DNA of 64,000 bases from an uncultured Lachnospiraceae bacterium (GTDB taxonomy: Bacteria; Bacillota; Clostridia; Lachnospirales; Lachnospiraceae), in contig CAKRYY010000003.1 in NCBI GenBank assembly GCA_934432885.1, positions 33,734-97,733 on the forward strand, read 5' to 3'. A program made the translations under genes and the position numbers. The notes under the pieces were generated by a model that ran no database searches, was not told the origin of the DNA, and was given only the letters and a program-made list of their open reading frames with translations. Positions 36,061 to 44,763 of this stretch are shown in pieces. Every line of letters begins with the position of its first letter. Within the stretch, counting starts at the first letter, position 1.

Positions 36061-38337
36061 ATGTCAAACCGTATCCGCTTTACCTTGCTTTTCTTAGCCT
36101 CTTTTCTTTTGCTCTGCCTTCTGCCCATCCATCACTCATTATACTCTACCCTGTTTTCAGCAGATATCAATAAAGCATTTTCCTTTTCCCATGCCAATGG
36201 CTTCTACGGGGACGAACTTTCCATTTCCATGTCCTTATCTTCCCCCCACATGCGCAGGCTGCAAATCCATTATACGCTTGATGGCAGCACGCCAAATTCC
36301 TTTTCACCATTGTATACAAAGCCTCTTACCTATACAGCCGAAGATGAGCTGAAGGTCATTACCATAAAAGCTATCGTATGTGACAAAAACGGTATTTCTG
36401 TCGGTGGTCCCTATACCGCCACCTATATTCTTGGAAATCAGAATCTTTCTCTGCAGAATGCTCTCGTTGTCTCCATTACTGCAGATGCAGCAGAGCTGTA
36501 TTCACCAGAGCGCGGCATCCTCTATCCTATGGCTGACTGCGGTCCCACTGAAGAGGACTGGAACTGGTTTAAACGCCAGAACTGCAAGCAGCGCGGGGAT
36601 GAATGGATTCGCAGCGCCCATATTGATATTTTTGAGCCGGACGGCACCAATGTCATCAGCCAGAATATCGGTCTGTGTGTAGACGGCGATCATGGCTCCA
36701 TGACTCACTATCCATATTCCCTGAAGATTCTCGCAGACAGTCGCTATGATGCTGCAAACCCCAGCTTTTCCTATGACTTTTTCCATTATTATAATACCAG
36801 CGGCACCTCATTTCCGCATATTCAAAAATTCAATAATCTTGTATTTCGAAACGGCGGCAATGAATACAATGCAGGCGTCAAAGACCCTGAGCAGCGGGGA
36901 ACTATGCTTAGATGGAATATCGGCAGCAGACTTGCCGACGAAGCCGGTTTCATGGTTGCAGGTGCCCGTCCAGCTGTCATCTTTTTAAATGGTGAGCTCT
37001 ACAGCGTCGCACAGCTCCAGGATACCTACAACCGTTACAATACTGCTTCCAAAACACTTTTAAATAAGGATTCTCTCGAAGTATTCAAGGATGCGGAGCG
37101 TGCCTGCACACAGTCTGCCGGCTATGAAGCCCTGTATTACAGCTATCCAGACATTGAAAATTCTCCTATTCTTCTTCCCGAAAATCAGGCAGCAATGGAG
37201 CAGACTGTAGCTATCGACGATATGTTTGCGTATTATGCCTTTGAGGTTCTGATTAACAATACTGATTTTCCAAAGAAAAATTATGCTATCTGGCGCACTC
37301 TGGACACCTCTGGCAATACACCCTGGTCAGATGGAAAATTTCGTTTTCTAATCAATGACCTTGACTGTACGTGGGATTTCAGGTCTGATGATGACCTCTG
37401 GACAGCTTATTTTGACAGAATCAAAGAGGACGGAACTGTTATGGGCTCTCTGATACAGGTTCCTGCGTACAGAATCCGCTTTGTCAATATTCTCTGTGAT
37501 TTGATGAACAGTGGTCTTTTTGATCGTTCTCACTTAGAGATGGTTATTAACGAAGCTGACCTCGAATTCCGTTCTATTGCATCGTTCTACTATACTGCTG
37601 AAGATGAAGCAAAGCGGGAGCAGAATGTAGCGCTTTTAAAGGAAAGCGCTTTTGCCAGAAAAGGAAAGGTGCAGGGATTTTTAAGGGATACTTTCTCTCC
37701 CTCCAGCCCTTATACTCTGTGCGTGAAAGCGCCGGCTGCCGGCTCCTCCATCCATTTTTCCACAACCGATATAACCTCAAAAAGCGGGGATTTTAAGGGA
37801 CTTTATTATGGCGATTATCCCCTTACTCTCCAGGCCTTTTGTAACGACTATCAGAAATTTTCCTACTGGCTGATAAACGGTGAGAAAATTACCTCCTCAA
37901 AGGTCACTTTGGATGCTTCCTTCATTCAAAATGGCAAGGTCACTGTAGAGCTGGTTACAGAAGCAAGCTCCTACAGCGGCTTATGTATCAGCGAGGTCTG
38001 CACTGCACCTGGGAATGCCTGGATTGAAGTCTTTAACGCTTCCTCGCAGCCGCTTTCCCTAAAGGAGTATTCTCTCTCCAATAACCTTCCTGCGCGTCTT
38101 TTACGGTTTCCTCTGCCGGATCAGATTTTACAGCCCGGCGAGACCTTCGTTGCAGGGGTTGACAATACAGGTGTTTTCCACTTGGAAAACGGAGCCTCCA
38201 TTTATTTATTAAAGGAAAATCTCGTCCTTGACAGTCTGAGTATCCCCTTCATGGCACGCTCCGAAAGCTATGGACGTTTTGGAGAGACAAATAACTGGCG
38301 CTATTATGCCACGCCTACTCCCTGGTCATGCAATTAA
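36061..38337 (+). CDS. Secreted or membrane-anchored CotH-type kinase protein with CHB_HEX and lamin-tail domains
   Basis: A 758-residue protein beginning with a hydrophobic signal or anchor helix (about 6-24). Residues 43-122 form a chitobiase-C-terminal-like domain (IHYTLDGSTPN...PLY). Residues about 135-560 are the CotH-like region: FRNGGNEYN, VIFLNGELYSVAQLQD and LINDLDCTWDF (near 433) stand where CotH kinases keep their ATP- and metal-site residues. A small beta domain follows, then from 641 a lamin-tail domain (ISEVCTAPGNAWIEVFN). CotH proteins phosphorylate secreted proteins in spore formers. Known examples of this domain mix are exported. ATG 36061 with AAAGGAG upstream is used; the frame reaches back into the previous gene. 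Confidence 0.82.
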   Translation: MSNRIRFTLLFLASFLLLCLLPIHHSLYSTLFSADINKAFSFSHANGFYGDELSISMSLSSPHMRRLQIHYTLDGSTPNSFSPLYTKPLTYTAEDELKVITIKAIVCDKNGISVGGPYTATYILGNQNLSLQNALVVSITADAAELYSPERGILYPMADCGPTEEDWNWFKRQNCKQRGDEWIRSAHIDIFEPDGTNVISQNIGLCVDGDHGSMTHYPYSLKILADSRYDAANPSFSYDFFHYYNTSGTSFPHIQKFNNLVFRNGGNEYNAGVKDPEQRGTMLRWNIGSRLADEAGFMVAGARPAVIFLNGELYSVAQLQDTYNRYNTASKTLLNKDSLEVFKDAERACTQSAGYEALYYSYPDIENSPILLPENQAAMEQTVAIDDMFAYYAFEVLINNTDFPKKNYAIWRTLDTSGNTPWSDGKFRFLINDLDCTWDFRSDDDLWTAYFDRIKEDGTVMGSLIQVPAYRIRFVNILCDLMNSGLFDRSHLEMVINEADLEFRSIASFYYTAEDEAKREQNVALLKESAFARKGKVQGFLRDTFSPSSPYTLCVKAPAAGSSIHFSTTDITSKSGDFKGLYYGDYPLTLQAFCNDYQKFSYWLINGEKITSSKVTLDASFIQNGKVTVELVTEASSYSGLCISEVCTAPGNAWIEVFNASSQPLSLKEYSLSNNLPARLLRFPLPDQILQPGETFVAGVDNTGVFHLENGASIYLLKENLVLDSLSIPFMARSESYGRFGETNNWRYYATPTPWSCN

Positions 38338-38375
38338 AAGGATTTCGAAATTTCCTATCCCATAATATAATAAAC

Positions 38376-38411
38376 GCGCCGTCAAACCTCTTATCCGAGT
38401 CCTGACGGCGC
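38376..38411. terminator. Bidirectional terminator between CotH gene and ugd
   Basis: Perfect 9-base arms GCGCCGTCA (38376-38384) and TGACGGCGC (38403-38411) enclose an 18-base loop. A T-rich stretch follows on the plus side and an AT-rich stretch precedes it. It lies between two genes that converge, so it probably serves both. Confidence 0.72.
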
Positions 38412-38439
38412 ATTTGCATTTCATTATTTTACAGATTTC

Positions 38440-39744
38440 TTAGCGGTTATCTACTATCTCCCGTCCAATGCTTTCATACAGCATCTTTGCTTTTCTGACA
38501 TCCTCCAGACGATAGCAGTTACGTCCATCCATTACAATAGGCGTTTTCATCAGCTTTGCATACTGTGAAAGCTCCAGTTCTTTTACTTCCTTCCATTCCG
38601 TAAAGATAAAGCAGATATCTGCATCCAAAAGAGCATCCTCTACAGTTTCACAGTATTCGATTCTCTCATCCGGAATCCGCTTTTTAAAGTTTTCCGCGCC
38701 TACCGGATCCCATGCTCTGACAATTGCTCCATCCTCCAGAAATACAGGTACATTTACCAGAGAAGGAGCTTCTCTTAAGTCATCAGTTCCCGGCTTAAAG
38801 GTCAGACCGAGCACCGCTATTTTGAGTCCATTATAATCAGCGTAATATTTTCTCGCTTTCTTGGAAAGCTTATATTTCTGCCCTTCATTTACCTCTATCG
38901 CCGCCTTAACGGTCTTCATCTCACAACCGTTTTGTGCAGACAAATGATGAAGCGCTTTGGTATCCTTCGGAAAACAGGAGCCGCCATAGCCAATTCCGGC
39001 ATGCAGAAAACGCTTGCCAATTCTTTCATCAAAGCCCATTCCCTTTGCAACCTCTTCTACGTTAGCACCAATGGCCTCGCAAAGGTTCGCAATCTCATTC
39101 ATGTAAGAAATCTTAAGTGCAAGGAAATCATTTGAAGCATACTTAATCATCTCTGCACTTCTCCGGTTACAGGTCATAATCGGTGCATCAAAATTCTGAT
39201 ACATTTCCATCAGCTTTTCCTTTGCAAAGCTATCATTAACTCCCAGTACAATACGGGATGCGTGCATTGTATCCGGAACTGCAGTTCCCTGTGCAAGGAA
39301 TTCAGGGTTAGATGCTACATGCACCTTAAGCCCCCTTGAATTTTCATTCAGGATTTTTTCCACTTCATCATTCGTTCCGATTGGAACTGTAGATTTGACA
39401 ATTACGACGCACTCTTTGCTGATGCTTTCGGCAATCTGTCCTGCGACGCCAAATACAAAGGCAAGATTTGCAGAGCCATCCTTTTTCTCCGGAGTTCCCA
39501 CCGCAATAATGATAACATCTGCGTCTACATACGCCTTCTGATAGTCTGTTGTAAAATAAAGATGATCCATATTCTTTACCATAAGCTCCTCAAGCCCTGG
39601 CTCATAGATTGGAGATTTTCCACTCTCCATCATCTTCACTTTATTTTCATCTACATCCACACAGGTTACCACATGTCCATGCTCTGCCAGACATACACCT
39701 GTTACCAGTCCTACATAGCCTGTTCCTGCTACCGCTATCTTCAT
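38440..39744 (-). CDS. ugd: UDP-glucose 6-dehydrogenase (Ugd/TuaD)
   Basis: Ugd oxidises UDP-glucose twice with NAD to give UDP-glucuronic acid. The 434-residue protein has GTGYVG at 7-12, the conserved Lys201, and catalytic Cys257 in GGSCFPKD, with GLTFKPGTDD and AWDP in the C-terminal half. Length and all motifs are normal. The product feeds UDP-xylose synthase, encoded 1 kb away on the other strand. It has its own promoter and a terminator shared with the CotH gene. ATG 39744 has AGGGAGAAGG upstream. Confidence 0.95.
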   Translation of the reverse strand: MKIAVAGTGYVGLVTGVCLAEHGHVVTCVDVDENKVKMMESGKSPIYEPGLEELMVKNMDHLYFTTDYQKAYVDADVIIIAVGTPEKKDGSANLAFVFGVAGQIAESISKECVVIVKSTVPIGTNDEVEKILNENSRGLKVHVASNPEFLAQGTAVPDTMHASRIVLGVNDSFAKEKLMEMYQNFDAPIMTCNRRSAEMIKYASNDFLALKISYMNEIANLCEAIGANVEEVAKGMGFDERIGKRFLHAGIGYGGSCFPKDTKALHHLSAQNGCEMKTVKAAIEVNEGQKYKLSKKARKYYADYNGLKIAVLGLTFKPGTDDLREAPSLVNVPVFLEDGAIVRAWDPVGAENFKKRIPDERIEYCETVEDALLDADICFIFTEWKEVKELELSQYAKLMKTPIVMDGRNCYRLEDVRKAKMLYESIGREIVDNR

Positions 39745-39804
39745 TTTACCTTCTCCCTGTTTTCTTTTGATTTAAAAGGCACTTCTATTTGCTGTGCTTT
39801 TTTT

Positions 39805-39833
39805 ATTATAGTATATCCGCTTTCTTTTTTCAA
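39805..39833 (-). promoter_or_regulatory. Sigma-A promoter of ugd
   Basis: On the minus strand TTGAAA (39828-39833) and a perfect TATAAT (39805-39810) are 17 bases apart, about 60 bases before the ugd start. Strong consensus match. Confidence 0.7.
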
Positions 39834-39906
39834 CAAACGCCCTTGTTTATTTTCTTTGATATTCAGCTTTTATTTTGAATCTGTTTTTTATAACCACTAC
39901 AAATAT

Positions 39907-39936
39907 TTGGATTTTTTCTCTATAATATGCTATACT
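39907..39936 (+). promoter_or_regulatory. Candidate promoter for the GT2-uxs pair
   Basis: On the plus strand TTGGAT (39907-39912) and TATACT (39931-39936) are 18 bases apart, about 40 bases before the ATG at 39978. A TATAAT slightly earlier (39921) is an alternative -10 with a poorer -35. Confidence 0.45.
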
Positions 39937-39977
39937 GTAAAAATGTAATGATATACAAAAAGAATAAGGAGTCTGCT

Positions 39978-40691
39978 ATGAACAAAACAATGGATGATAT
40001 TGTACTGTCTGTGGTCATCCCCTGCTATAATGAAAAAGATACCATTGAGACCGTACTTGATGCAGTCAGAAACTGCGGCGTTAAAAATCTGGAAATTATT
40101 GTGGTTGACGACTGTTCCAAGGATGGAACCAGAGACCTTCTGCAGGGACCTCTTCGCAGCAAAATTGACCGCCTGATTTTCCACAAGGTAAATCAGGGAA
40201 AAGGCGCAGCGCTTGCAAAAGGCTTTCAGGCTGCAACCGGCGATGTTGTTGCAATTCAGGATGCAGATCTTGAGTATGACCCGAAGGACTTTGTACGTCT
40301 CTTAGAGCCTTTCGTCAAGGGTCGTGCAGATGCAGAGGTGGTTTATGGCTCCCGCTATGCAAGGGGCGAAAAATATATGATTAAGCGCTTCTATCATACG
40401 GCTGGCAATAAATTTCTGACACTGATGTCAAATTTATTTACTGATCTTGGTTTGACAGATATGGAAACCTGCTATAAGCTTTTCAAACGTGAGTTAATTC
40501 AGTCTATTACGATTGAAGAGAAACGTTTTGGCTTTGAACCGGAAATCACGGCAAAAATCGCAAAAAAGCATTGCAGAATCTATGAAATGCCCATTTCCTA
40601 TTATCCGCGTTCTTACAATGAGGGAAAAAAGATTGGTGTAAGGGACGGCTTCCGCGCAATCTATTGTATTCTCAAATATAATCTTTTTTAG
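39978..40691 (+). CDS. Glycosyltransferase family 2 (dolichol-phosphate-mannose-synthase-like, no membrane domain)
   Basis: A 237-residue GT2 enzyme of the polyprenyl-phosphate sugar synthase subgroup. [12 protein letters not shown] is at 11-22, [10 protein letters not shown] at 42-51, [11 protein letters not shown] at 72-82 and DADLEYDP at 95-102. It lacks the C-terminal membrane helices of the two GtrB-like proteins of the glycan locus, as in short dolichol-phosphate mannose synthases. It probably makes an Und-P-sugar, or starts a glycolipid. ATG 39978 is chosen because AAGGAG stands seven bases upstream; the frame reaches 17 codons further up. UDP-xylose synthase follows 18 bases after it. 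Confidence 0.87.
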   Translation: MNKTMDDIVLSVVIPCYNEKDTIETVLDAVRNCGVKNLEIIVVDDCSKDGTRDLLQGPLRSKIDRLIFHKVNQGKGAALAKGFQAATGDVVAIQDADLEYDPKDFVRLLEPFVKGRADAEVVYGSRYARGEKYMIKRFYHTAGNKFLTLMSNLFTDLGLTDMETCYKLFKRELIQSITIEEKRFGFEPEITAKIAKKHCRIYEMPISYYPRSYNEGKKIGVRDGFRAIYCILKYNLF

Positions 40692-40709
40692 GAAAGCCGA
40701 GGTAATTTT

Positions 40710-41642
40710 ATGAATCGTGTACTTGTTACAGGCGGCGCCGGTTTTCTGGGCTCGCATCTGTGTGAACGTTTGCTGCAGGATGGAAATGACGTTATCTGTG
40801 TAGATAATCTCTATACAGGAAGCAAGGATAATATCCGCCACCTGATGGCAAATCCCTATTTCGAATTTATCCGTCACGACGTAACAGAGCCGCTCTATGT
40901 CGAGGTCGATCAGATTTATAACCTTGCCTGTCCTGCCAGCCCTGTTCACTACCAGTCCAATCCGGTAAAAACGACAAAGACCAGTGTTTATGGCGCACTT
41001 AACATGTTAGGGCTTGCCAAGCGGGTAGGCGCAAGAATTTTGCAGGCAAGCACCAGCGAAGTCTATGGAGATCCTGAAATCCATCCACAGCCGGAAAGCT
41101 ATCGCGGCTGCGTCAATCCGATTGGCATCCGTTCCTGCTATGACGAGGGAAAACGGGTAGCAGAAACATTATTTTTTGATTATCACAGGATGCACAATCT
41201 GGAAATTAAGGTAATGCGTATCTTCAACACCTATGGTCCGCGCATGAACCCCTCTGATGGCAGAGTTGTTTCAAACTTTATTGTGCAGGCGCTGCGCGGC
41301 GAAGACATTACCATCTATGGAGACGGCTCCCAGACAAGAAGCTTTTGCTATGTCGATGATTTGATTGAAGGCATGGTTCGTCTCATGGCGTCTCCAGCCG
41401 ACTTTACAGGCCCGTGCAATCTGGGTAATCCCGGAGAATTTACAATCCGGCAGCTTGCTGAAAAGGTTATTGAATACACTGGCTCTAATTCCAAGCTGGT
41501 TTACTGTCCGCTTCCCTCCGATGACCCTTTGCAGCGTAAGCCGGTAATTGAGCTTGCAAAGAAGCATCTGGATTGGGAGCCTCACATTGCGCTTGATGAA
41601 GGATTAAAGAAAACAATAGAATACTTCAAACGTGTCCTTTAA
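40710..41642 (+). CDS. UDP-glucuronic acid decarboxylase (UDP-xylose synthase)
   Basis: A 310-residue SDR enzyme that converts UDP-glucuronic acid to UDP-xylose, keeping its NAD bound. GGAGFLG is at 8-14, STSEVYGDP at 114-122 and catalytic Tyr144-x3-Lys148 in SCYDEGKR; the [14 protein letters not shown] context is specific for this family. Ugd, its supplier, is encoded divergently nearby. No RBS doubt: GAGGTAA precedes ATG 40710. The sugar could enter a wall polymer or the glycan of the left locus; no xylosyltransferase can be named. Confidence 0.92.
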   Translation: MNRVLVTGGAGFLGSHLCERLLQDGNDVICVDNLYTGSKDNIRHLMANPYFEFIRHDVTEPLYVEVDQIYNLACPASPVHYQSNPVKTTKTSVYGALNMLGLAKRVGARILQASTSEVYGDPEIHPQPESYRGCVNPIGIRSCYDEGKRVAETLFFDYHRMHNLEIKVMRIFNTYGPRMNPSDGRVVSNFIVQALRGEDITIYGDGSQTRSFCYVDDLIEGMVRLMASPADFTGPCNLGNPGEFTIRQLAEKVIEYTGSNSKLVYCPLPSDDPLQRKPVIELAKKHLDWEPHIALDEGLKKTIEYFKRVL

Positions 41643-41668
41643 AAAATATTTTATTTTAATGTAATAGA

Positions 41669-41706
41669 AAAGCAGATGCTTGATAGTTAACAGCATCTGC
41701 TTTTTT
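41669..41706 (+). terminator. Rho-independent terminator after uxs
   Basis: A perfect 12-base stem, AAAGCAGATGCT (41669-41680) and AGCATCTGCTTT (41692-41703), with an 11-base loop and a run of six T. The reverse strand also ends in T-rich sequence, so it may serve the rmlD-like gene too. Confidence 0.85.
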
Positions 41707-41707
41707 A

Positions 41708-41754
41708 ACGCAGCTCGCAGAGATAAATTTTTCCTTGCGAGCAAACTCTTTTTT
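41708..41754. repeat. Short copy of a dispersed intergenic repeat
   Basis: Read on the minus strand, this stretch matches the two ends of a longer element at 53191-53267: a 5' block of 20 bases with one mismatch and a 3' block of 22 bases with two mismatches, with the middle missing. It has a 7-base stem, GCTCGCA (41713-41719) and TGCGAGC (41736-41742). It sits just after a terminator between convergent genes. Two related copies in 64 kb suggest a family in the genome. Confidence 0.55.
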
Positions 41755-41769
41755 ATCTGTTTTCAATTT

Positions 41770-42624
41770 CTACAGCGTCTGTAAATACTGTGCAATCGCA
41801 TCCTCCCATGCCGCAAAACGAAACTGCGTTGTCATATCAAACATATCATTATCCAACACAGAATATGCAGGACGGTTTGCCTGCCCAGGGAATTTCTTAT
41901 CATAGATTTCCGTTGTAATTCCCTCTACCTTTGTCGATTTTCCTGAAAGTCTGAAAATCTCTCTGGCAAAATCCGCCCAATTACATTCCCCCTCACAGGT
42001 TGCATGGAAGGTTCCGTAATTGTCCGTCGGAAGCAGATAGACAATTGCTTTTGCAAGCTCCATCGACCACGTCGGTGTTCCGTACTGGTCTGCAACTACT
42101 TCCACAGTTTCATTCTTTTCCGCAAGCTGCAGCATTGTCCTTACAAAATTCTTACCCTCACCATACATCCATGCCGTACGAAGGATAAAATGTCTGCTGC
42201 AGAATTCCTTTGTCATAAGCTCTCCCTGCAGCTTTGTCTCCCCATAAGCGCTCATCGGATGCGGCGTATCATATTCCTTATAATGTTTTCCGGTATCTCC
42301 CGAAAATACATAGTCTGTAGAAACCTGAAACATTTTTGCGCCCACTTCCCGTGCCGCTATGCTCAGATTTCTGGGACCAATCGCATTGATACGAAATGCC
42401 GCAGCTTTGTCGGTTTCACAGCCGTTTACATTGGTATATGCGGCACAGTTAATAATCGCATAAGGCTTAACGCTTTTTGCAAGTGCCATAACATCGTCGA
42501 TTCTGGTAATATCCAGCTCTGCTACATCGGTGTTGATTAACTTATATTCCACCGAATCTGCCAGCACCTTGTTAATCGCTTTTCCAAGCTGTCCATTACA
42601 GCCTGTCACGATAATATTTTTCAT
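41770..42624 (-). CDS. rfbD: dTDP-4-dehydrorhamnose reductase (RmlD-like)
   Basis: RmlD reduces dTDP-4-keto-L-rhamnose to dTDP-L-rhamnose. The 284-residue SDR protein has VTGCNGQLG at 6-14, STDYVFSG at 102-109 and Tyr127-x3-Lys131 in AYGETKLQGE, with FVRTML and DQYGTPTW further on. The other rml genes (A, B, C) are not in the window, so it works with enzymes encoded elsewhere, or acts on a related sugar. It begins 12 bases after leuA and is probably co-transcribed with it, an unusual pairing. ATG 42624 has AAGGAGG upstream. Confidence 0.9.
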   Translation of the reverse strand: MKNIIVTGCNGQLGKAINKVLADSVEYKLINTDVAELDITRIDDVMALAKSVKPYAIINCAAYTNVNGCETDKAAAFRINAIGPRNLSIAAREVGAKMFQVSTDYVFSGDTGKHYKEYDTPHPMSAYGETKLQGELMTKEFCSRHFILRTAWMYGEGKNFVRTMLQLAEKNETVEVVADQYGTPTWSMELAKAIVYLLPTDNYGTFHATCEGECNWADFAREIFRLSGKSTKVEGITTEIYDKKFPGQANRPAYSVLDNDMFDMTTQFRFAAWEDAIAQYLQTL

Positions 42625-42636
42625 GATACAGCCTCC

Positions 42637-44316
42637 TTATTTCCCGTCCAGTCCCAGTCTGTTGACCGCTGAGAAAAGAGCACGGATTGACGCCCTTGTA
42701 ATATTTGAGCTGACTCCGACACCATAAGTAACCTTTCCGCTTTCTGAATCCAGCAGATGAATGTATGCGGCAGCCTGTGAATTGGAACCGCTCTGCAACG
42801 CGTGCTCTTCATAATCGAGAACCTTAATCTTAATGCCGAGGCTTTCCTGCATACCTCTCTGTACCGCATCAATCGGTCCGTTTCCAACTGCTTCAAAGCG
42901 TTTTTCTATGCCATGGTCTGTATAAATTACCGTTACGCCGGTATCAAACTGTGATTTGGTCTCGCCCGAAAGGTCTGAAACCAGCAGCTTTCTGAAGTGA
43001 AGCGGTTCTTTGCGGTCAAGATACTCTTTGCGGAACTGCTCCATAATCTGCTCAGGAGATACCTCACCCTGTTTTTCGGAAATCGTCTGGATGGCATTAG
43101 CAAATTCCTTGTGCATTGCCTTCGGCAGCTTGAAGCCAAAGTAGGTATCCATAATAAATGCTACGCCGCCTTTGCCAGACTGGGAATTGATACGCACAAT
43201 CGGCTCGTATTCCCTTCCAATATCCGCCGGGTCAATCGGAAGATACGGTACCTGCCAGTATTCTCCGCCGCGCTCCTTCATTGCCTTTACGCCCTTATTG
43301 ATAGCATCCTGATGCGAACCGGAAAATGCTGTAAATACAAGCTTTCCAGCGTATGGATGTCTGGGATGAATCGGAATCTTGCAGCATCTTTCATAAATTT
43401 CTATGCTCTCATTTACATGTTCAATGGCAAGCTTCGGATCGATTCCCTGTGAGAACATATTATAAGCAAGGTTTAAGACATCCACATTTCCTGTTCTCTC
43501 ACCATTTCCAAAAAGTGTGCCTTCCACTCTTTCTGCTCCCGCCAAAAGTGCCAGCTCAGCCGCAGCAACACCCGTTCCTCTGTCGTTATGGGGATGAACA
43601 CTCAGAATAATGCTTTCCCTGTCTTCAAAATGCTTATTCATCCATTCAATCTGGTCTGCATATACATTGGGCGTATTCATTTCTACTGTAGAGGGAAGGT
43701 TGATAATAATAGGGTCTTCCTTCGTTGCACCCCATTCCTTTTGAACCGCCGTACAGATGTCCAGTGCAAAATCAAGCTCTGTCCCTGTAAAGCTCTCCGG
43801 AGAATATTCCAGTATGATTTTTCCCGGAAACTTCGCTGTACATTCCTTTACCCATCTTGTTCCATCAATTGCAATCTGTTTGATTTCTTCTCTATTTTTA
43901 TGGAATACAACATCCCGCTGAAGGGTGGAAGTAGAATTATAAATATGCACGACTGCCTGCGCGCATCCTTCTATCGCCTCAAATGTCTTTTCAATCTGCT
44001 CTTTACGACACTGCGTCAAAACCTGAACCCTGACATCATCCGGAATCATACGTCGATCCACAAGCTGACGAAGAAAATCATATTCTATCTGACTTGCTGC
44101 CGGAAAACCAATTTCGATTTCCTTAAAGCCAAGCTTAATCAGATAACGGAACATCTCAACCTTTTCTTCAACAATCATCGGGTCAATCAAAGCCTGATTG
44201 CCGTCACGCAAATCTACGCTGCACCAGATAGGCGCTTTTTCAATCTCTTTTGACGGCCATTCCCGTTCCGGATAGTTTATGACCGGATTTCTCCGGTAAC
44301 GCTTGTAATTTAACAT
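42637..44316 (-). CDS. leuA: 2-isopropylmalate synthase (LeuA, long type)
   Basis: LeuA condenses acetyl-CoA with 2-ketoisovalerate, the first step of leucine synthesis. The 559-residue protein has CSVDLRDGNQ (32-41) with Arg37 and metal-binding Asp38, SVHPHNDRGTG with two metal histidines, and LFGNGERTGN. The C-terminal regulatory domain is from about 430 on and ends in GVGVSSNITRASIRA, a leucine-feedback-type region. ATG 44316 has GAGAGGGAAAAGG upstream; a longer frame runs back through the terminator and is rejected. No other leu gene lies nearby. Confidence 0.93.
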   Translation of the reverse strand: MLNYKRYRRNPVINYPEREWPSKEIEKAPIWCSVDLRDGNQALIDPMIVEEKVEMFRYLIKLGFKEIEIGFPAASQIEYDFLRQLVDRRMIPDDVRVQVLTQCRKEQIEKTFEAIEGCAQAVVHIYNSTSTLQRDVVFHKNREEIKQIAIDGTRWVKECTAKFPGKIILEYSPESFTGTELDFALDICTAVQKEWGATKEDPIIINLPSTVEMNTPNVYADQIEWMNKHFEDRESIILSVHPHNDRGTGVAAAELALLAGAERVEGTLFGNGERTGNVDVLNLAYNMFSQGIDPKLAIEHVNESIEIYERCCKIPIHPRHPYAGKLVFTAFSGSHQDAINKGVKAMKERGGEYWQVPYLPIDPADIGREYEPIVRINSQSGKGGVAFIMDTYFGFKLPKAMHKEFANAIQTISEKQGEVSPEQIMEQFRKEYLDRKEPLHFRKLLVSDLSGETKSQFDTGVTVIYTDHGIEKRFEAVGNGPIDAVQRGMQESLGIKIKVLDYEEHALQSGSNSQAAAYIHLLDSESGKVTYGVGVSSNITRASIRALFSAVNRLGLDGK

Positions 44317-44336
44317 CCTTTTCCCTCTCTTCCTGC

Positions 44337-44367
44337 AAAAAAACAGCCCATCCTGAGAGATGGGCTG
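44337..44367 (-). terminator. Rho-independent terminator between the HPr gene and leuA
   Basis: On the minus strand CAGCCCATC and GATGGGCTG (44344-44352 and 44359-44367) form a 9-base stem with a 6-base loop, followed by seven T (44337-44343). It follows the HPr stop by 13 bases and ends about 20 bases before the leuA ATG. It either ends the HPr message or controls how much reads on into leuA, as no separate leuA promoter is visible. Confidence 0.8.
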
Positions 44368-44380
44368 ATCGATGCGCTTT

Positions 44381-44644
44381 TTATTCGCCAAGACCACTTT
44401 CGACTACTGCCACGAGTGCTTTTAAAGCTTCTTCTTCATCCTCACCCTCGCAGACAAACTCTACTTCATCACCGCATTTGACACACGCGCCAAGCACACT
44501 GAGTACGCTCTTTGCATTTGCCGTGCTCTCCCTGAATGTAAATGTAATCAATGATTTAAACTGCATTGCTTCCTTACATAGGATGCCCGCAGGTCTTAGG
44601 TGTAGTCCTGTTGGATTTTTAATCACTACCTTTTGGCTTACCAT
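44381..44644 (-). CDS. HPr-family phosphocarrier protein
   Basis: An 87-residue protein of the HPr fold. The phosphorylated histidine is His15, followed by Arg17 in GLHLRPAG (13-20); the regulatory serine is Ser46 in AKSVLS, the site of HPr kinase in Gram-positives. It normally carries phosphate from enzyme I to sugar-specific PTS enzymes and acts in catabolite control. LHLRPA differs slightly from the common IHARPA, so it could be a Crh/HPr paralogue, although those lack His15 and this one has it. It is alone between promoter and terminator. ATG 44644 has GGAGGA upstream. Confidence 0.9.
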   Translation of the reverse strand: MVSQKVVIKNPTGLHLRPAGILCKEAMQFKSLITFTFRESTANAKSVLSVLGACVKCGDEVEFVCEGEDEEEALKALVAVVESGLGE

Positions 44645-44705
44645 ACTGCTTCCTCCAATTTATATGCAATCCCCATAAGGATCCCATGATATCTATTCTG
44701 TTTTT

Positions 44706-44734
44706 ATCATAGCATGTCTTTTGTATTTCCACAA
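44706..44734 (-). promoter_or_regulatory. Promoter of the HPr gene
   Basis: On the minus strand TTGTGG (44729-44734) and TATGAT (44706-44711) are 17 bases apart, about 60 bases before the ATG at 44644. Confidence 0.55.
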
Positions 44735-44763
44735 GTACAATCCATCCTTTTGGAACTATGGTA

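Noticed and set aside
35917-38337. CotH-type protein starting inside the divergent-PAP2 gene
   Set aside because: The upstream part lies within another gene's coding sequence; ATG 36061 has AAAGGAG and opens with a proper signal helix.
41770-42624. Part of a complete dTDP-rhamnose operon
   Set aside because: Only the reductase gene is present; rmlA, rmlB and rmlC are absent from the window.
42637-44397. Longer LeuA frame starting at 44397
   Set aside because: The extra codons run through the HPr terminator stem and give a non-family sequence; ATG 44316 has a good ribosome site and fits the family start.
445-44397. Many open frames on the plus strand opposite the glycan genes
   Set aside because: They mirror minus-strand genes, lack ribosome sites and show no recognisable protein features.
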